DNA of 51,383 bases from Oscillospiraceae bacterium (GTDB lineage Bacteria; Bacillota; Clostridia; Oscillospirales; Acutalibacteraceae), in contig SVPV01000016.1 in the NCBI GenBank assembly GCA_015065725.1, positions 1-51,383 on the forward strand, in the 5' to 3' direction. Both the position numbers and the translations under genes were made by a program. Below, piece after piece: positions 43,602-51,383 of this stretch; position 1 is the first letter of the stretch; each line of letters opens with the position of its first letter. The notes below the pieces were generated by a model, which did no database searches, was not told the origin of the DNA, and saw only the letters and a program-made list of their open reading frames with translations.

Positions 43602-44999
43602 ATGGAGAGAGAAAAACTTGGAAGCCGTTTAGGCTTTATATTGCTTTCAGCTGGCTGTGCTATAGGTTGTGGAAATGTTTGGAAGTTTCCGTGGATGGCA
43701 GGTCAGTATGGCGGCGGTGCGTTTGTACTTATTTATCTAATATTTTTACTGATTTTAGGCTTACCTGTAATGGTAATGGAATTTTCTTTAGGACGGGCTG
43801 CACAATGCAGTCCCATAAGCCTTTACCAAAAGCTAGAAAAGCCGGGACAAAAATGGCATTGGCACGGTAAAGTAGCACTTATAGCAAATCTTTTACTTAT
43901 GATGTTCTACACCTCAGTAACAGGTTGGATTCTTTATTATTTCGTTCAGTTTTTGTGCGGTAATATGACCGGAATTTCGGCAGAAGCTTCCGCAAATCTT
44001 TTTGGAAATATGCTATCAGACCCCATTATTATGGTCGGATTTATGGCAATTGTTGTTGTAGTGGGATTTTTAATTCTTTCCTTTGGTCTTCAAAAGGGTG
44101 TTGAGGGCGTAACAAAATATATGATGTTGGCTCTTTTGGGACTTATGGTTATTTTGGCAATTAACAGCTTTACGCTCGACGGTGCTAAAGAGGGTCTTGC
44201 ATTTTATTTAAAGCCTGACCTTAGTAAAATCAACGGAAGTGTAATCGTTGGGGCTATGAATCAATCCTTCTTTACCCTAAGTCTCGGTATTGGCTCTATG
44301 GCTATTTTTGGTAGCTACATCGGTAAAGAACGCTCACTTATGGGTGAATCCTTAAATATTTTAGGGTTAGACACCTTTGTTGCTCTTATGGCAGGATTAA
44401 TCATCTTCCCTGCTTGCTTTACCTTTGATGTAGAGGTTGGTGCAGGTCCAAGCTTGCTTTTTCAAGCTATGGCATCGGTATTTAACAATATGAACGGCGG
44501 ACGTATATGGGGCTCACTGTTTTTCCTATTTATGTTCTTTGCCGCTATGTCTACCATAATTGCAGTATTTGAGAATATTCTTGCTATGGTGTGTGAGATT
44601 ACAGGTTGGAAAAGGGTTAAGGGCTGTATAATCTGTGCGATTTCAGTGCTTATTCTGTCGCTACCCTGTGCGTTAGGCTTTAATTTGCTTTCTAAATTCG
44701 TTCCCTTTGCAAGCGGTTCAGGCGTATTAGATTTAGAAGACTTTATAGTAAGCAACTGCTGTTTACCGCTCGGTGCTCTTTGCTACGTTTTATTCTGCGT
44801 AACTAAAAAAGGTTGGGGCTTTAACAACTTTTTAGAGGAGGCTAATGCGGGCAAAGGACTTAAAATGCCTCGTTGGCTCAAGCCCTATTTAACCTATGTT
44901 TTACCCCTTATTATAATAATTGTTTTTGTAATAGGTATTTTAACCTTCCCGTTTGCAGATAATTTCACTATTTTAGATTGGATAAAAAATTTATTTTAA
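43602..44999 (+). CDS. Na+-dependent SNF-family transporter (NSS)
   Basis: 465 residues from ATG 43602, with GAAGGTG upstream; a TTG 15 bases earlier is unlikely. LGSRLGFILLSAGCAIGCGNVWKFPW at the N-terminus (in outline) is the Na+ and substrate-binding helix 1 signature of neurotransmitter:sodium symporters, followed by LGLPVMVMEFSLGRA. It has about 12 membrane helices. Bacterial members import amino acids with Na+. It ends the operon but is not an obvious glycan gene; it could draw on the Na+ gradient made by the decarboxylase elsewhere in the window. Confidence 0.92.
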   Translation: MEREKLGSRLGFILLSAGCAIGCGNVWKFPWMAGQYGGGAFVLIYLIFLLILGLPVMVMEFSLGRAAQCSPISLYQKLEKPGQKWHWHGKVALIANLLLMMFYTSVTGWILYYFVQFLCGNMTGISAEASANLFGNMLSDPIIMVGFMAIVVVVGFLILSFGLQKGVEGVTKYMMLALLGLMVILAINSFTLDGAKEGLAFYLKPDLSKINGSVIVGAMNQSFFTLSLGIGSMAIFGSYIGKERSLMGESLNILGLDTFVALMAGLIIFPACFTFDVEVGAGPSLLFQAMASVFNNMNGGRIWGSLFFLFMFFAAMSTIIAVFENILAMVCEITGWKRVKGCIICAISVLILSLPCALGFNLLSKFVPFASGSGVLDLEDFIVSNCCLPLGALCYVLFCVTKKGWGFNNFLEEANAGKGLKMPRWLKPYLTYVLPLIIIIVFVIGILTFPFADNFTILDWIKNLF

Positions 45000-45025
45000 A
45001 AATATAGGATTAATTTTATTTATAT

Positions 45026-45067
45026 AACCCCCGAAGGCTCATCTTATAAGATGAGCCTTCGGGGGTT
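45026..45067. terminator. Terminator after the SNF transporter
   Basis: A 21-bp perfect inverted repeat, beginning AACCCCCGAAGG, with no unpaired loop bases beyond the turn. T-runs on either side are short, but stem strength and position 26 bases after the stop support termination of the long operon. Confidence 0.75.
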
Positions 45068-45165
45068 TGTGTGTTTACCATTAAACTATCGTTCAATGTT
45101 TAGCTTTTTATAGAGTGCCATAACAAATAAAAAAAGTAAACCAAGTGAAATCTAATTCGTTTTAA

Positions 45166-45200
45166 AAAAGCATCCTCGGAACTTTTCCGAGGATGCTTTT
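45166..45200 (-). terminator. Terminator of the minus-strand acyltransferase unit
   Basis: A 15-bp stem, AAAAGCATCCTCGGA with its complement, and 5-base loop; on the minus strand it is followed by TTTTTTAAAA. It lies 56 bases beyond the acyltransferase stop codon. Confidence 0.85.
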
Positions 45201-45255
45201 ACAATAAATAAATTATATTAAGATTTTATACCTTTTAATGCAATCAAATTTCTAT

Positions 45256-46263
45256 TTATTTAAAAAGTCGTAATTTTTTGAAAATCCATTTTTCTATAGG
45301 AATACATATTTTATAAGATAAAATTAAAAGTACAAAGGTATATATGTATGCAGCAACTGGATTTGGCAAATTGATTTCCAAGCCAATGATTTGCAAACAA
45401 ATTGGAACAAGTGACTTTATAATATGCTCTGAGCCGCACAAAAACAAAGTGTTTCTTCCAAGCTCAACAAAAAGATTCACAGTTTCCATAAGTTTGGAAA
45501 CAACAAGTACAAACGAAATAATAATAAGCGGACTGAAAAGACAATCAATCAAATATATAATCGTATTGCTGGCAAAAAAATAGAATAGATTTTTTCCGAA
45601 AAATAACGCTGAGGAAAAAGCAAAAGAAGCTATACCGACAAGGATGCAACCTATTTTTTTTGCTGTGCTATCTAAAGCAAAAACTGAACGGATAGCTCCA
45701 AAGCAACAATAACCAATAGCATAAAAAACAATATAATAACATGCACTGTCAATATTGTACGGCATATTAGGAGTTATAATTGGTTTTGGAGTAATAACTA
45801 ATTGGGCAACAAAATAAAATGCAAGGCAAACAAGCAAAACCAACACTTTGAATTTTAGTAATTTGCGAAGAATATAGAATACAATTTTTATAACAAACAA
45901 ACATGTTAAAAACCACAAGCCCGATGCAAAAAAATGATTGCGAATACATCCCTTTAAAATTTGAATTAAACTCGGTAAAACTTCTACGTGAGTATTGGTA
46001 AAAACACATTGTAGTACAACAGATATAATTGCAAACAAGTAGCAAGGTATCAAAATGGTTTTAATATTTTTTAAAACATATTTGTACAAAGGAATATCTG
46101 CACTTAAGTTTTCCGCACAACCTGACAGAAAAAAGAACAATGGCACATGAAAGGTAAAAACAAACCAATAAGCATTTCCGGCAGAGGTTCCAAAGTGTCC
46201 AAGAAATATACAAAAAATACCTATAAATTTAGCAACATCCAAATATTTAATTCTATCTTGCAC
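45256..46263 (-). CDS. Acyltransferase 3 family membrane protein
   Basis: 335 residues from GTG 46263, which has AGGAG seven bases upstream; the longer ATG frame would overlap the previous gene by 77 bases. RIKYLDVAKFIGIFCIFLGH carries the early histidine of the family, followed by FTFHVPLFFFLSGC and about ten membrane helices. Acyltransferase 3 proteins such as OafA O-acetylate sugars of surface polymers. The gene overlaps the end of the deacetylase/hydrolase-like gene by 11 bases, so they are coupled. Its target may be the glycan built by the preceding operon. Confidence 0.88.
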   Translation of the reverse strand: MQDRIKYLDVAKFIGIFCIFLGHFGTSAGNAYWFVFTFHVPLFFFLSGCAENLSADIPLYKYVLKNIKTILIPCYLFAIISVVLQCVFTNTHVEVLPSLIQILKGCIRNHFFASGLWFLTCLFVIKIVFYILRKLLKFKVLVLLVCLAFYFVAQLVITPKPIITPNMPYNIDSACYYIVFYAIGYCCFGAIRSVFALDSTAKKIGCILVGIASFAFSSALFFGKNLFYFFASNTIIYLIDCLFSPLIIISFVLVVSKLMETVNLFVELGRNTLFLCGSEHIIKSLVPICLQIIGLEINLPNPVAAYIYTFVLLILSYKICIPIEKWIFKKLRLFK

Positions 46264-47797
46264 TTTGTTTCTCCTGTTCCAGAAATAACGTAATACTATT
46301 TGTAGCAGAAGTAATTTGGATATTTTCATTATCTAAACGAGCAGTTGCTCCGTCAATTCGCAAGCGGTAATGCTCGCCATTATAGGTCAAATCTACGCCG
46401 TCTGCAGTAACATTTGCATCTGCCTTTATGCTATTGCCATACCACAAAATTTCGTGTGCAGAAATCTCAATGCGGTCCTCAAAAAAGGTCACGCTCTTAT
46501 CACCAAAGCTAACCTTTAAGACACCGTCTGCCACTTTTTCTACACTAAACGGCTGTGCTTTAGAGTCTATCATTAGTCCGCACTGCTTTCTTTCGTCTTC
46601 AGGACAAGCCATAGTATCAATAATGGGCAGATTTTCGTACACAGCATCAAAAGTAGTGCAGGTTTTTTCGATGTATTTATCCTTTACGCACTCATCAAAC
46701 AGATAGATGCTACGTAAGAATATTTTGTCCTCAAAACGAAATAGGTTTGCCATATAGTTTTGACAATCGTAATAGACAGACTGCACATCGATGCTGTCCC
46801 AGTTGTCGAGAGCAACAACAGAGGTTGCGGGTGTTTTATCGGGATAACGCTTTTTAAATGCCGCACCCGTATCGCCCATCTTTTTAAAGGAAACGTCACC
46901 TCGTGCCAGTAATTGCTCTATTTGCATACGTATGCCTTTAAGCACCTGGTCCTTGAAAGCAATAAAGCTATTCTCTTGACCGATATGTGAATAAGCAAAG
47001 CCTAGAGATTCCTGTCCATAGTAAGTATCGAACATCCATTTTGTTTTTTGTGGGTTACTGCCCATATGCCAACAGGGTTCCAAAGTGAAGCATTTCGTTT
47101 TAAGTGCTTTTACCTCATCAGAAGCGAACTTATCACAGTCATAATTATGTATGGGGCAAGGACCGAGAAGTCGGAAAACGGGAACAGATACACGTAATTC
47201 TTTGCTTTGTGCAGGTGTGAAAATATTATTTTTCGACGGATAATATGCCTGATTGAAGTAACCGCCGAGCATCGTATAAGCGTCTGTATTAGCTTGGTCG
47301 CGGCATATGGCTACTGCATTAATGTCATAGTTCTCCGTAAGGTAGTTAAGAGTATGTGTGTCAATAGACCAGCTAGCCACGGTTTTAGGATAGAAGCCAA
47401 AGACCTCCTTAAACTTTCGCATTGCTTCGTCTATTAGCTGTTCACGCTGTGCGGGAAGATACGCCATAGAAAAGCCAGGATCAATGTGCCAATCCCATTT
47501 CCATCCTCTCTCGCTTCTGTATGGGAGGCCGCAGGCAGTTGTCAACGGCTCCACAATTTCATACCAAATACCAAGCTCTGTTTTATCAGTAGCCTCGCGT
47601 TTGAATAAAGATACAAAATCTTCGTCGCATATCGCGTCATACTGCAGTAAGAAGGTATTATCCAAGCCGTATTCGTTCACTAGATGAAGCTCTTGCTCAG
47701 TCATCTCCAACATTCTTTGTGTGGAGTTTTCCTCACGCTCATCAATCTGTCGGACGAAATTCATAATATTTACAACCTTCATAGCCTCATTACACAT
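46253..47797 (-). CDS. Putative deacetylase/glycosidase-fold protein
   Basis: 514 residues from ATG 47797 (GGAG nine bases upstream). The first 330 residues look like a NodB/GH57/GH38-type barrel: LLQYDAICDEDF, WKWDWHIDPGFSMAY, FGFYPKTVASWSIDTHTLNYL, AICRDQANTDAYTMLGGYFNQAYYPSK and CWHMGSNP. The Asp/His-rich motifs could form a metal or acid/base site. The last 150 residues form a beta-rich module. No signal peptide is visible, which suggests an intracellular role. I recognise the overall type from Clostridia but not a defined function; deacetylation or trimming of a sugar is a guess. Co-translated with an acyltransferase downstream. Confidence 0.6.
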   Translation of the reverse strand: MCNEAMKVVNIMNFVRQIDEREENSTQRMLEMTEQELHLVNEYGLDNTFLLQYDAICDEDFVSLFKREATDKTELGIWYEIVEPLTTACGLPYRSERGWKWDWHIDPGFSMAYLPAQREQLIDEAMRKFKEVFGFYPKTVASWSIDTHTLNYLTENYDINAVAICRDQANTDAYTMLGGYFNQAYYPSKNNIFTPAQSKELRVSVPVFRLLGPCPIHNYDCDKFASDEVKALKTKCFTLEPCWHMGSNPQKTKWMFDTYYGQESLGFAYSHIGQENSFIAFKDQVLKGIRMQIEQLLARGDVSFKKMGDTGAAFKKRYPDKTPATSVVALDNWDSIDVQSVYYDCQNYMANLFRFEDKIFLRSIYLFDECVKDKYIEKTCTTFDAVYENLPIIDTMACPEDERKQCGLMIDSKAQPFSVEKVADGVLKVSFGDKSVTFFEDRIEISAHEILWYGNSIKADANVTADGVDLTYNGEHYRLRIDGATARLDNENIQITSATNSITLFLEQEKQSAR

Positions 47798-47950
47798 AAT
47801 CAATATCTCCTTTTTTAATATATTGTAAATATAGCATAAACAAAAAACAAAGTCAAGCGAGCGAGCCGCTTAAAAAACGATACACAAAGATACCGTGATA
47901 ATTAAAATCTTTTGACTAATACAATCAATTTAGATGCCAATACATAAAAC

Positions 47951-48901
47951 TCAGTCTTTTTTACGCTTAGCGAAAAGCGTTTTTACATCGGTTGCGGCAA
48001 ATATTCCGCATATCACGACAACCACAGCACAAATAATTGTTAATGGGTTTAAAACGCTGTAATCTCTGAGTATTATAACTGTAAAAACAATCGCCCACGC
48101 CGTATATGTAATATTTAATGCCATGGCTTTTGCCGCACCCACTTTAGCAATAGTTTTGTAATAAAAGAGATATGAAACGGTTGCACAAAGTGCTGCGACG
48201 GCTATTGTCGGAAACAACATACCCGTATCACTGTCAAAAAGGCTTAGGGTAAATTTCCAACCGTTAAGTGCCGGAATGATAATAATAGCGTATATCAGTG
48301 CCGAGGTAGTCTGGCGAACGGTCAAAGCATATTCATTTTTGATTTCGGGATTTTTAAGGCATTTTGCTAATATTACAGCCTCAATTCCCCAGCCAAATGC
48401 ACACATAAACGTACCCAGCAATCCAAGCCAAAAGTTTTCAATATTGACTGATGGAGAATAGCTTAACCCATAAACGCCAAGCAGGGTTAAAACTAAAGAT
48501 ATCCATTGATACCACTTAACTTTTTCTTTGAGAAAAACATACGATAAAACCGTGCCGATTGCGGGATAAACGGCACTGGCAACGGCACCAACCGAGGCAC
48601 CCATATTGTTAACCGCTAAGACATATCCCGTCATACCTACCGGTCCGCCTATACACGATGCCAAAACCAACCATTTGAAACTTTTAGTTTTCAAAACCCC
48701 AAATACATTTTTAAGGTTTCCCTTAACGGCATTGTATATAAACATAAAAATCGAGGAGAATGTATCATGCAAAAAAGTCCCAATAAAAGGTGCCAGAAAT
48801 ATTGCTTGCTCGGTTGAAACCAACGGCGACATACCAAGTGCTATTCCCAAAATCACCGTTTCAAGTGCCCAAGCAATACCTGCAAAAATTCCCGTAAGCA
48901 T
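47951..48901 (-). CDS. EamA/DMT-family transporter
   Basis: 316 residues with ten membrane helices arranged as two EamA halves; GASVGAVASAVYPAIGTVLSYVFLKEK (in outline) closes the first and AKAMALNITYTAWAIVF lies in the second. Members move metabolites such as amino acids, nucleotide sugars or choline-like compounds. AAGGAG precedes ATG. The gene sits 10 bases after a HAD phosphatase, so they form a unit. The substrate cannot be read from the sequence. Confidence 0.88.
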   Translation of the reverse strand: MLTGIFAGIAWALETVILGIALGMSPLVSTEQAIFLAPFIGTFLHDTFSSIFMFIYNAVKGNLKNVFGVLKTKSFKWLVLASCIGGPVGMTGYVLAVNNMGASVGAVASAVYPAIGTVLSYVFLKEKVKWYQWISLVLTLLGVYGLSYSPSVNIENFWLGLLGTFMCAFGWGIEAVILAKCLKNPEIKNEYALTVRQTTSALIYAIIIIPALNGWKFTLSLFDSDTGMLFPTIAVAALCATVSYLFYYKTIAKVGAAKAMALNITYTAWAIVFTVIILRDYSVLNPLTIICAVVVVICGIFAATDVKTLFAKRKKD

Positions 48902-48911
48902 AAAAAACTCC

Positions 48912-49628
48912 TTATTCTAATATATCTAAAAGGTCTGACAGACTTGAAATTACAGCATCTGCAAACGGAGACAGAACTGCCTTGTTCTTATCTGTCTTCG
49001 CAACACAAACGACCGTAATACCTGCATTTTTTGCAAAGTTCACGTCGGTCATCGTATCTCCGACCATAACCAAGCGTTCCTTTTTCACTCCGCTAAGGTT
49101 ACTAAAATCGACCGCACAGTAAGGATTCGGCTTTGTCGGAGTTTTTCCGTCGTCGGTATATATTTTGTCAAACAACTCTTCTATCCCTAGCTTTTTAAGG
49201 CATTTGCGAGTAATCTCCTCGTTATCGGTCGTCACGACGGCAAGTTTCTTGTTATTCTTTTTTAGCCTGGTCAGTACTTCGGCAAGTTCGGGACAGGTAG
49301 GCTTTACCTCGCCTGCATCAGCATTTCTGTTATAGGCGTCAATTACAAGCTTCACTGTTTCACCGCAGGAAATATTGCATCCATGTTCGTTTAAAATATT
49401 ATGTACGATTTGTCCCATCTGCTCATAGGTTCCCTTGCACAAAACACCGTCAATATCCGTAACGCCGTCATGCACGCCAAAAGCCTCAAGAATCTCACAA
49501 ACAGGAATATCGGTCCTGCCCAAACCTTTCAAAATATCTTCCATCGCTCTAGCCGAAATGGTTACCCAAAAGGAATCAAAATCAATCAACGTTCCGTCTT
49601 TGTCAAAAATAATAGCATCTGCATTCAT
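48912..49628 (-). CDS. HAD-family phosphatase (phosphoglycolate phosphatase-like)
   Basis: 238 residues. HAD motif I, IFDKDGTLIDF, is at 7-17 with nucleophile Asp; motif II is VVTTDNEEIT; motif III is a lysine in KTPTKPNPY; motif IV is MVGDTMTDVNFAKNAG. A helical cap lies between motifs I and II, as in the phosphoglycolate phosphatase/beta-phosphoglucomutase group. The substrate is a small phosphorylated metabolite, unknown here. The start ATG lacks a strong ribosome binding site. Transcribed with the EamA transporter. Confidence 0.9.
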   Translation of the reverse strand: MNADAIIFDKDGTLIDFDSFWVTISARAMEDILKGLGRTDIPVCEILEAFGVHDGVTDIDGVLCKGTYEQMGQIVHNILNEHGCNISCGETVKLVIDAYNRNADAGEVKPTCPELAEVLTRLKKNNKKLAVVTTDNEEITRKCLKKLGIEELFDKIYTDDGKTPTKPNPYCAVDFSNLSGVKKERLVMVGDTMTDVNFAKNAGITVVCVAKTDKNKAVLSPFADAVISSLSDLLDILE

Positions 49629-49849
49629 AAACTTTGCCGCTCTTCCGTATTGTTTTTAGTTTATTATATAATAAATTTTCGTATTTGTAAAGTGATATAT
49701 GCCCCTTTGCAACAAGTGTTTTCTGCTTTGAAGAGCGATGAATTCGGTGCCGTTGAAAGTAAGTAATGTTTCCTACCCGTTTCGAAGAAATATTTTTTCC
49801 ACGTGTAAAATTTCCATCACGTTCCCGTAGAGAACACAGTGTTTCAAAA
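49629..49849. other. Non-coding gap
   Basis: Between the HAD gene start and the next terminator, 221 A/T-rich bases hold no credible coding frame. Short overlapping frames lack ribosome binding sites and recognisable sequence. It presumably contains the promoter of the HAD-EamA unit, for which I found no convincing consensus pair. Confidence 0.5.
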
Positions 49850-49910
49850 AAACCTCCCAAGTCGTAAGACTTGGGAGGTTTTTGGCACGTCGCACCGATT
49901 TAGATATCAT
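49850..49910 (-). terminator. Terminator plus 3'-end repeat module, copy 1
   Basis: A 14-bp stem, AAACCTCCCAAGTC with its complement, and GTAA/TTAC loop; on the minus strand T7 follows. It is joined to a 30-base sequence (49881-49910) that reaches into the last codons of the AAA ATPase. The same module, 24 of 30 bases identical, stands beside the hairpin at 50875-50900. Confidence 0.85.
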
Positions 49911-50667
49911 TACCATTTAACAAATAATGAAGCATTTTTTCAGGATTGTTTAAAAATCTTTTTGTGATTTGAAAATGTTCTGTATCTTGATAATTTACAC
50001 TTTCAATACCGTTCTGCGAAAATTCTAAAATTTTTGCATTTGGAAAAGCCATTAAAATCGGCGAATGAGTTGCAATTATGAATTGAGAATCTTTTTTAAC
50101 TAAATAATCTATTTCAGTCATTAAGGTGAGTAGCCTTTTGGGAGATAAGGCAGCTTCAGGTTCGTCTAATATATAAAGTCCGTTGCCGAAAAAACGGTTT
50201 TGAACAATTGATAAAAAACTTTCCCCGTGGGATTGGTCATGAAGAGATATCCCTCCATAACCCTCAATTACCATAGGCGGTTCAACAAATTCGAATTCTT
50301 CCGAATCCATTTGCTCAATATTGGTAGCTACATTATAAAGGCTTTCTGCTCTAAGAAAGAAGCCGTCTTTAGCATATCCGCGTTTTGCGACAGTAATATG
50401 CTCAAATAGTTCAGAGTGAGTAGCATTTGTAGAAAAGGTAAAATTCTTTGAACCACCCTCAGCATTAAAGCCATAAGCAACTGCAATTGCCTCAAGTAAC
50501 GTAGATTTACCGGTTCCGTTTTCACCGACAAAAAAGGTTACGTTTGAGGAAAAGCAAAGCTCCTTTTCTCTTGACAAATACTTTATGATAGGCAAATTGT
50601 TCAGATATGAGTTTTTATCTAATTTATTATCAAACAAAATGCTGCTTATATAATCTGCGGATATCAT
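49900..50667 (-). CDS. RecF/SMC-like AAA family ATPase (COG3910-type)
   Basis: 255 residues. Walker A is FFVGENGTGKSTLLEAIA (near 46-63), the ABC-type signature region is SLHDQSHGESFL, Walker B is GLYILDEPEAAL, and the H-loop is FIIATHSPILM. There is no coiled coil and no TOPRIM domain, and the length is typical of small stand-alone predicted ATPases. Possible roles include DNA or phage-related sensing, but nothing proves it. No partner gene is adjacent, though the unrecognised gene at the right edge is on the same strand. It has its own sigma-A promoter and terminator; the last two codons and stop overlap the repeat module. Confidence 0.88.
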   Translation of the reverse strand: MISADYISSILFDNKLDKNSYLNNLPIIKYLSREKELCFSSNVTFFVGENGTGKSTLLEAIAVAYGFNAEGGSKNFTFSTNATHSELFEHITVAKRGYAKDGFFLRAESLYNVATNIEQMDSEEFEFVEPPMVIEGYGGISLHDQSHGESFLSIVQNRFFGNGLYILDEPEAALSPKRLLTLMTEIDYLVKKDSQFIIATHSPILMAFPNAKILEFSQNGIESVNYQDTEHFQITKRFLNNPEKMLHYLLNGNDI

Positions 50668-50729
50668 TTTATTTTCTCCTTGGCAGTGTTGATGGAAGAG
50701 GTTAAAATTCGTTTGACCTCGGTACAGTT

Positions 50730-50758
50730 ATTATACTTCCTAAAAACAAAAAACGCAA
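50730..50758 (-). promoter_or_regulatory. Sigma-A promoter of the AAA ATPase
   Basis: Minus strand TTGCGT (50758-50753), 17-base T-rich spacer, TATAAT (50735-50730), about 63 bases before the start codon. The -35 box overlaps a small hairpin, GCAAGGC/GCCTTGC, at 50755-50771. Confidence 0.65.
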
Positions 50759-50771
50759 GGCAAAGCCTTGC

Positions 50772-51056
50772 AAAATACTTCTTCACTATTCACTGTTACT
50801 TATTACTTCCAAAAATCCTCTACACAAAAACGAAGAAAATAGTGAAAAGTGAAGAGTGAAAAGTGAAAAAGTAAAATCCCCATTCTTACGAATGAGGATT
50901 TTTGGCTCGTAGCACCGAAAAAGATATCACCGGATTTTTTGAAAAATCCGCTTGTGACAAGGCTTTTTCGGACTTTTTTTTATATTTTTTCTTGCTCCAT
51001 GTAATGGTTTGAGATCTTTCTTGTCCAATTTCATTGAGAACCGAAAAAGATATCAT
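50772..51056. repeat. Repeat-rich spacer with 3'-end module copies 2 and 3
   Basis: No gene is seen here. From left: GTGAAAAGT/GTGAAGAGT-type short tandem repeats (about 50840-50870) with an inverted relative at 50785-50800; a hairpin AATCCCCATTC/GAATGAGGATT (50875-50900); the 30-base module copy 2 (50901-50930); a nested palindrome CCGAAAAAG...CTTTTTCGG enclosing CGGATTTTTT/AAAAATCCG (about 50915-50973); and a partial third copy, ACCGAAAAAGATATCAT, at 51040-51056 next to the following gene's stop codon. Confidence 0.75.
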
Positions 51057-51061
51057 CCCAA

Positions 51062-51383
51062 TCAAGTCAACTTCATTTCCCCAAAGGTCTGTTCCTCGGG
51101 TTCAAAATATCCCGATTCTATTAGTTGGAATGGTATATGTTTTTTCGCAAAAGACGAACCGTCTTGTCCCCAATATTCAAGCACCTCATTGAGAACCAGT
51201 GAGTAGAATCTATCCGTAGGAATTCTTGATATGGCTTCCTGGGGAGAGGAAATTCCAATCTCACTTTGCGCCTGATTAATCATAAAGCGAGGTGGTTGTT
51301 CACGGTAATACTTCAGTTGCTCATAGATGAAATGGACAATTTCTTGATCAGCTTCGCTGAGTCCGTATTCCTCACAAGCCGCC
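51062..51383 (-). CDS. 3' end of an unrecognised gene, cut by the window edge
   Basis: The C-terminal 106 residues are visible; the reading frame runs open to the window end, so the start lies outside. The segment is mostly helical and acidic, with QEIVHFIYEQLKYYREQPPRF and RFYSLVLNEVLEYWGQDGSSFAKKH, ending FGEMKLT. It has no membrane helix or metal motif. I do not recognise the family. An internal ATG at 51283 is not needed as a start because coding sequence continues upstream of it. Downstream stands a partial copy of the repeated 3'-end module. Confidence 0.65.
   Translation of the reverse strand, partial: AACEEYGLSEADQEIVHFIYEQLKYYREQPPRFMINQAQSEIGISSPQEAISRIPTDRFYSLVLNEVLEYWGQDGSSFAKKHIPFQLIESGYFEPEEQTFGEMKLT

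Overview
The window looks like chromosome from a low-GC, spore-forming, anaerobic member of the Clostridia, probably an uncultured Oscillospirales/Ruminococcaceae-like gut bacterium. The lineage is inferred; no 16S gene is present. Supporting evidence is the cotJA-cotJB-cotJC spore-coat operon, a Na+-pumping oxaloacetate decarboxylase operon, tRNA genes with encoded CCA ends, strong GGAGG ribosome binding sites, sigma-A promoters of Gram-positive type, and a giant SPKTS-anchored surface protein.

Layout. (1) 1-5.8 kb: a compact plus-strand operon that looks like an accessory defence island: an HsdS-like DNA-specificity protein without a visible start, a 903-aa SF1 (RecD/UvrD-like) helicase, a small single-pass membrane protein and a zinc/SEC-C protein. 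It abuts a cotJC gene that has lost its 3' end, and an attachment-site-like inverted repeat lies exactly at the break. (2) 5.8-10.4 kb: cotJCBA (minus), divergent from a four-gene oxaloacetate decarboxylase Na+ pump (gamma, separate biotin carrier, beta, alpha). (3) 10.4-14.3 kb: peptide utilisation genes (PqqD-like protein, OPT transporter, PepD dipeptidase), all minus. (4) 14.4-14.6 kb: tRNA-Met and tRNA-Trp, followed by an array of small hairpins. (5) 14.9-23.8 kb: a 2338-aa VWA/pilin-isopeptide-repeat surface protein, a Cys-rich small protein and a two-HTH LuxR-type regulator, all minus. (6) 24.1-45.0 kb: a large plus-strand surface-polysaccharide locus. It holds one GT4 and five GT2-type glycosyltransferases, a Wzy-like polymerase, a Wzx-like flippase, RfbABCD for dTDP-L-rhamnose, FdtA/FdtB for a dTDP-3-amino-3,6-dideoxyhexose, a FemAB/GNAT-like transferase, a TagF-like glycerophosphotransferase, an IspD/TarI-like cytidylyltransferase, an SDR, a broken ThDP enzyme, and finally an SNF-family Na+ symporter. 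(7) 45.2-49.7 kb: minus-strand acyltransferase, deacetylase/hydrolase-like protein, EamA transporter and HAD phosphatase. (8) 49.9-51.4 kb: a RecF-like AAA ATPase, a repeat-rich spacer and the 3' end of an unrecognised gene.

How it fits together. Regions 2 and 3 fit an anaerobe that takes up peptides and recovers decarboxylation energy as a Na+ gradient, which the SNF symporter could use. Regions 5-7 build and decorate the cell surface. Non-coding structure is unusually rich: a MITE-like element with 27-bp terminal inverted repeats between rfbA and rfbB, two adjacent three-hairpin cloverleaf-like structures between two glycosyltransferase genes, a hairpin array after the tRNAs, and a repeated 3'-end module near the right edge.

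The best candidate for an undescribed system is the HsdS-helicase-membrane protein-SEC-C operon at the left edge. Neither a methylase nor an HsdR nuclease is visible beside it. All functional calls come from reading motifs; no database search was possible.
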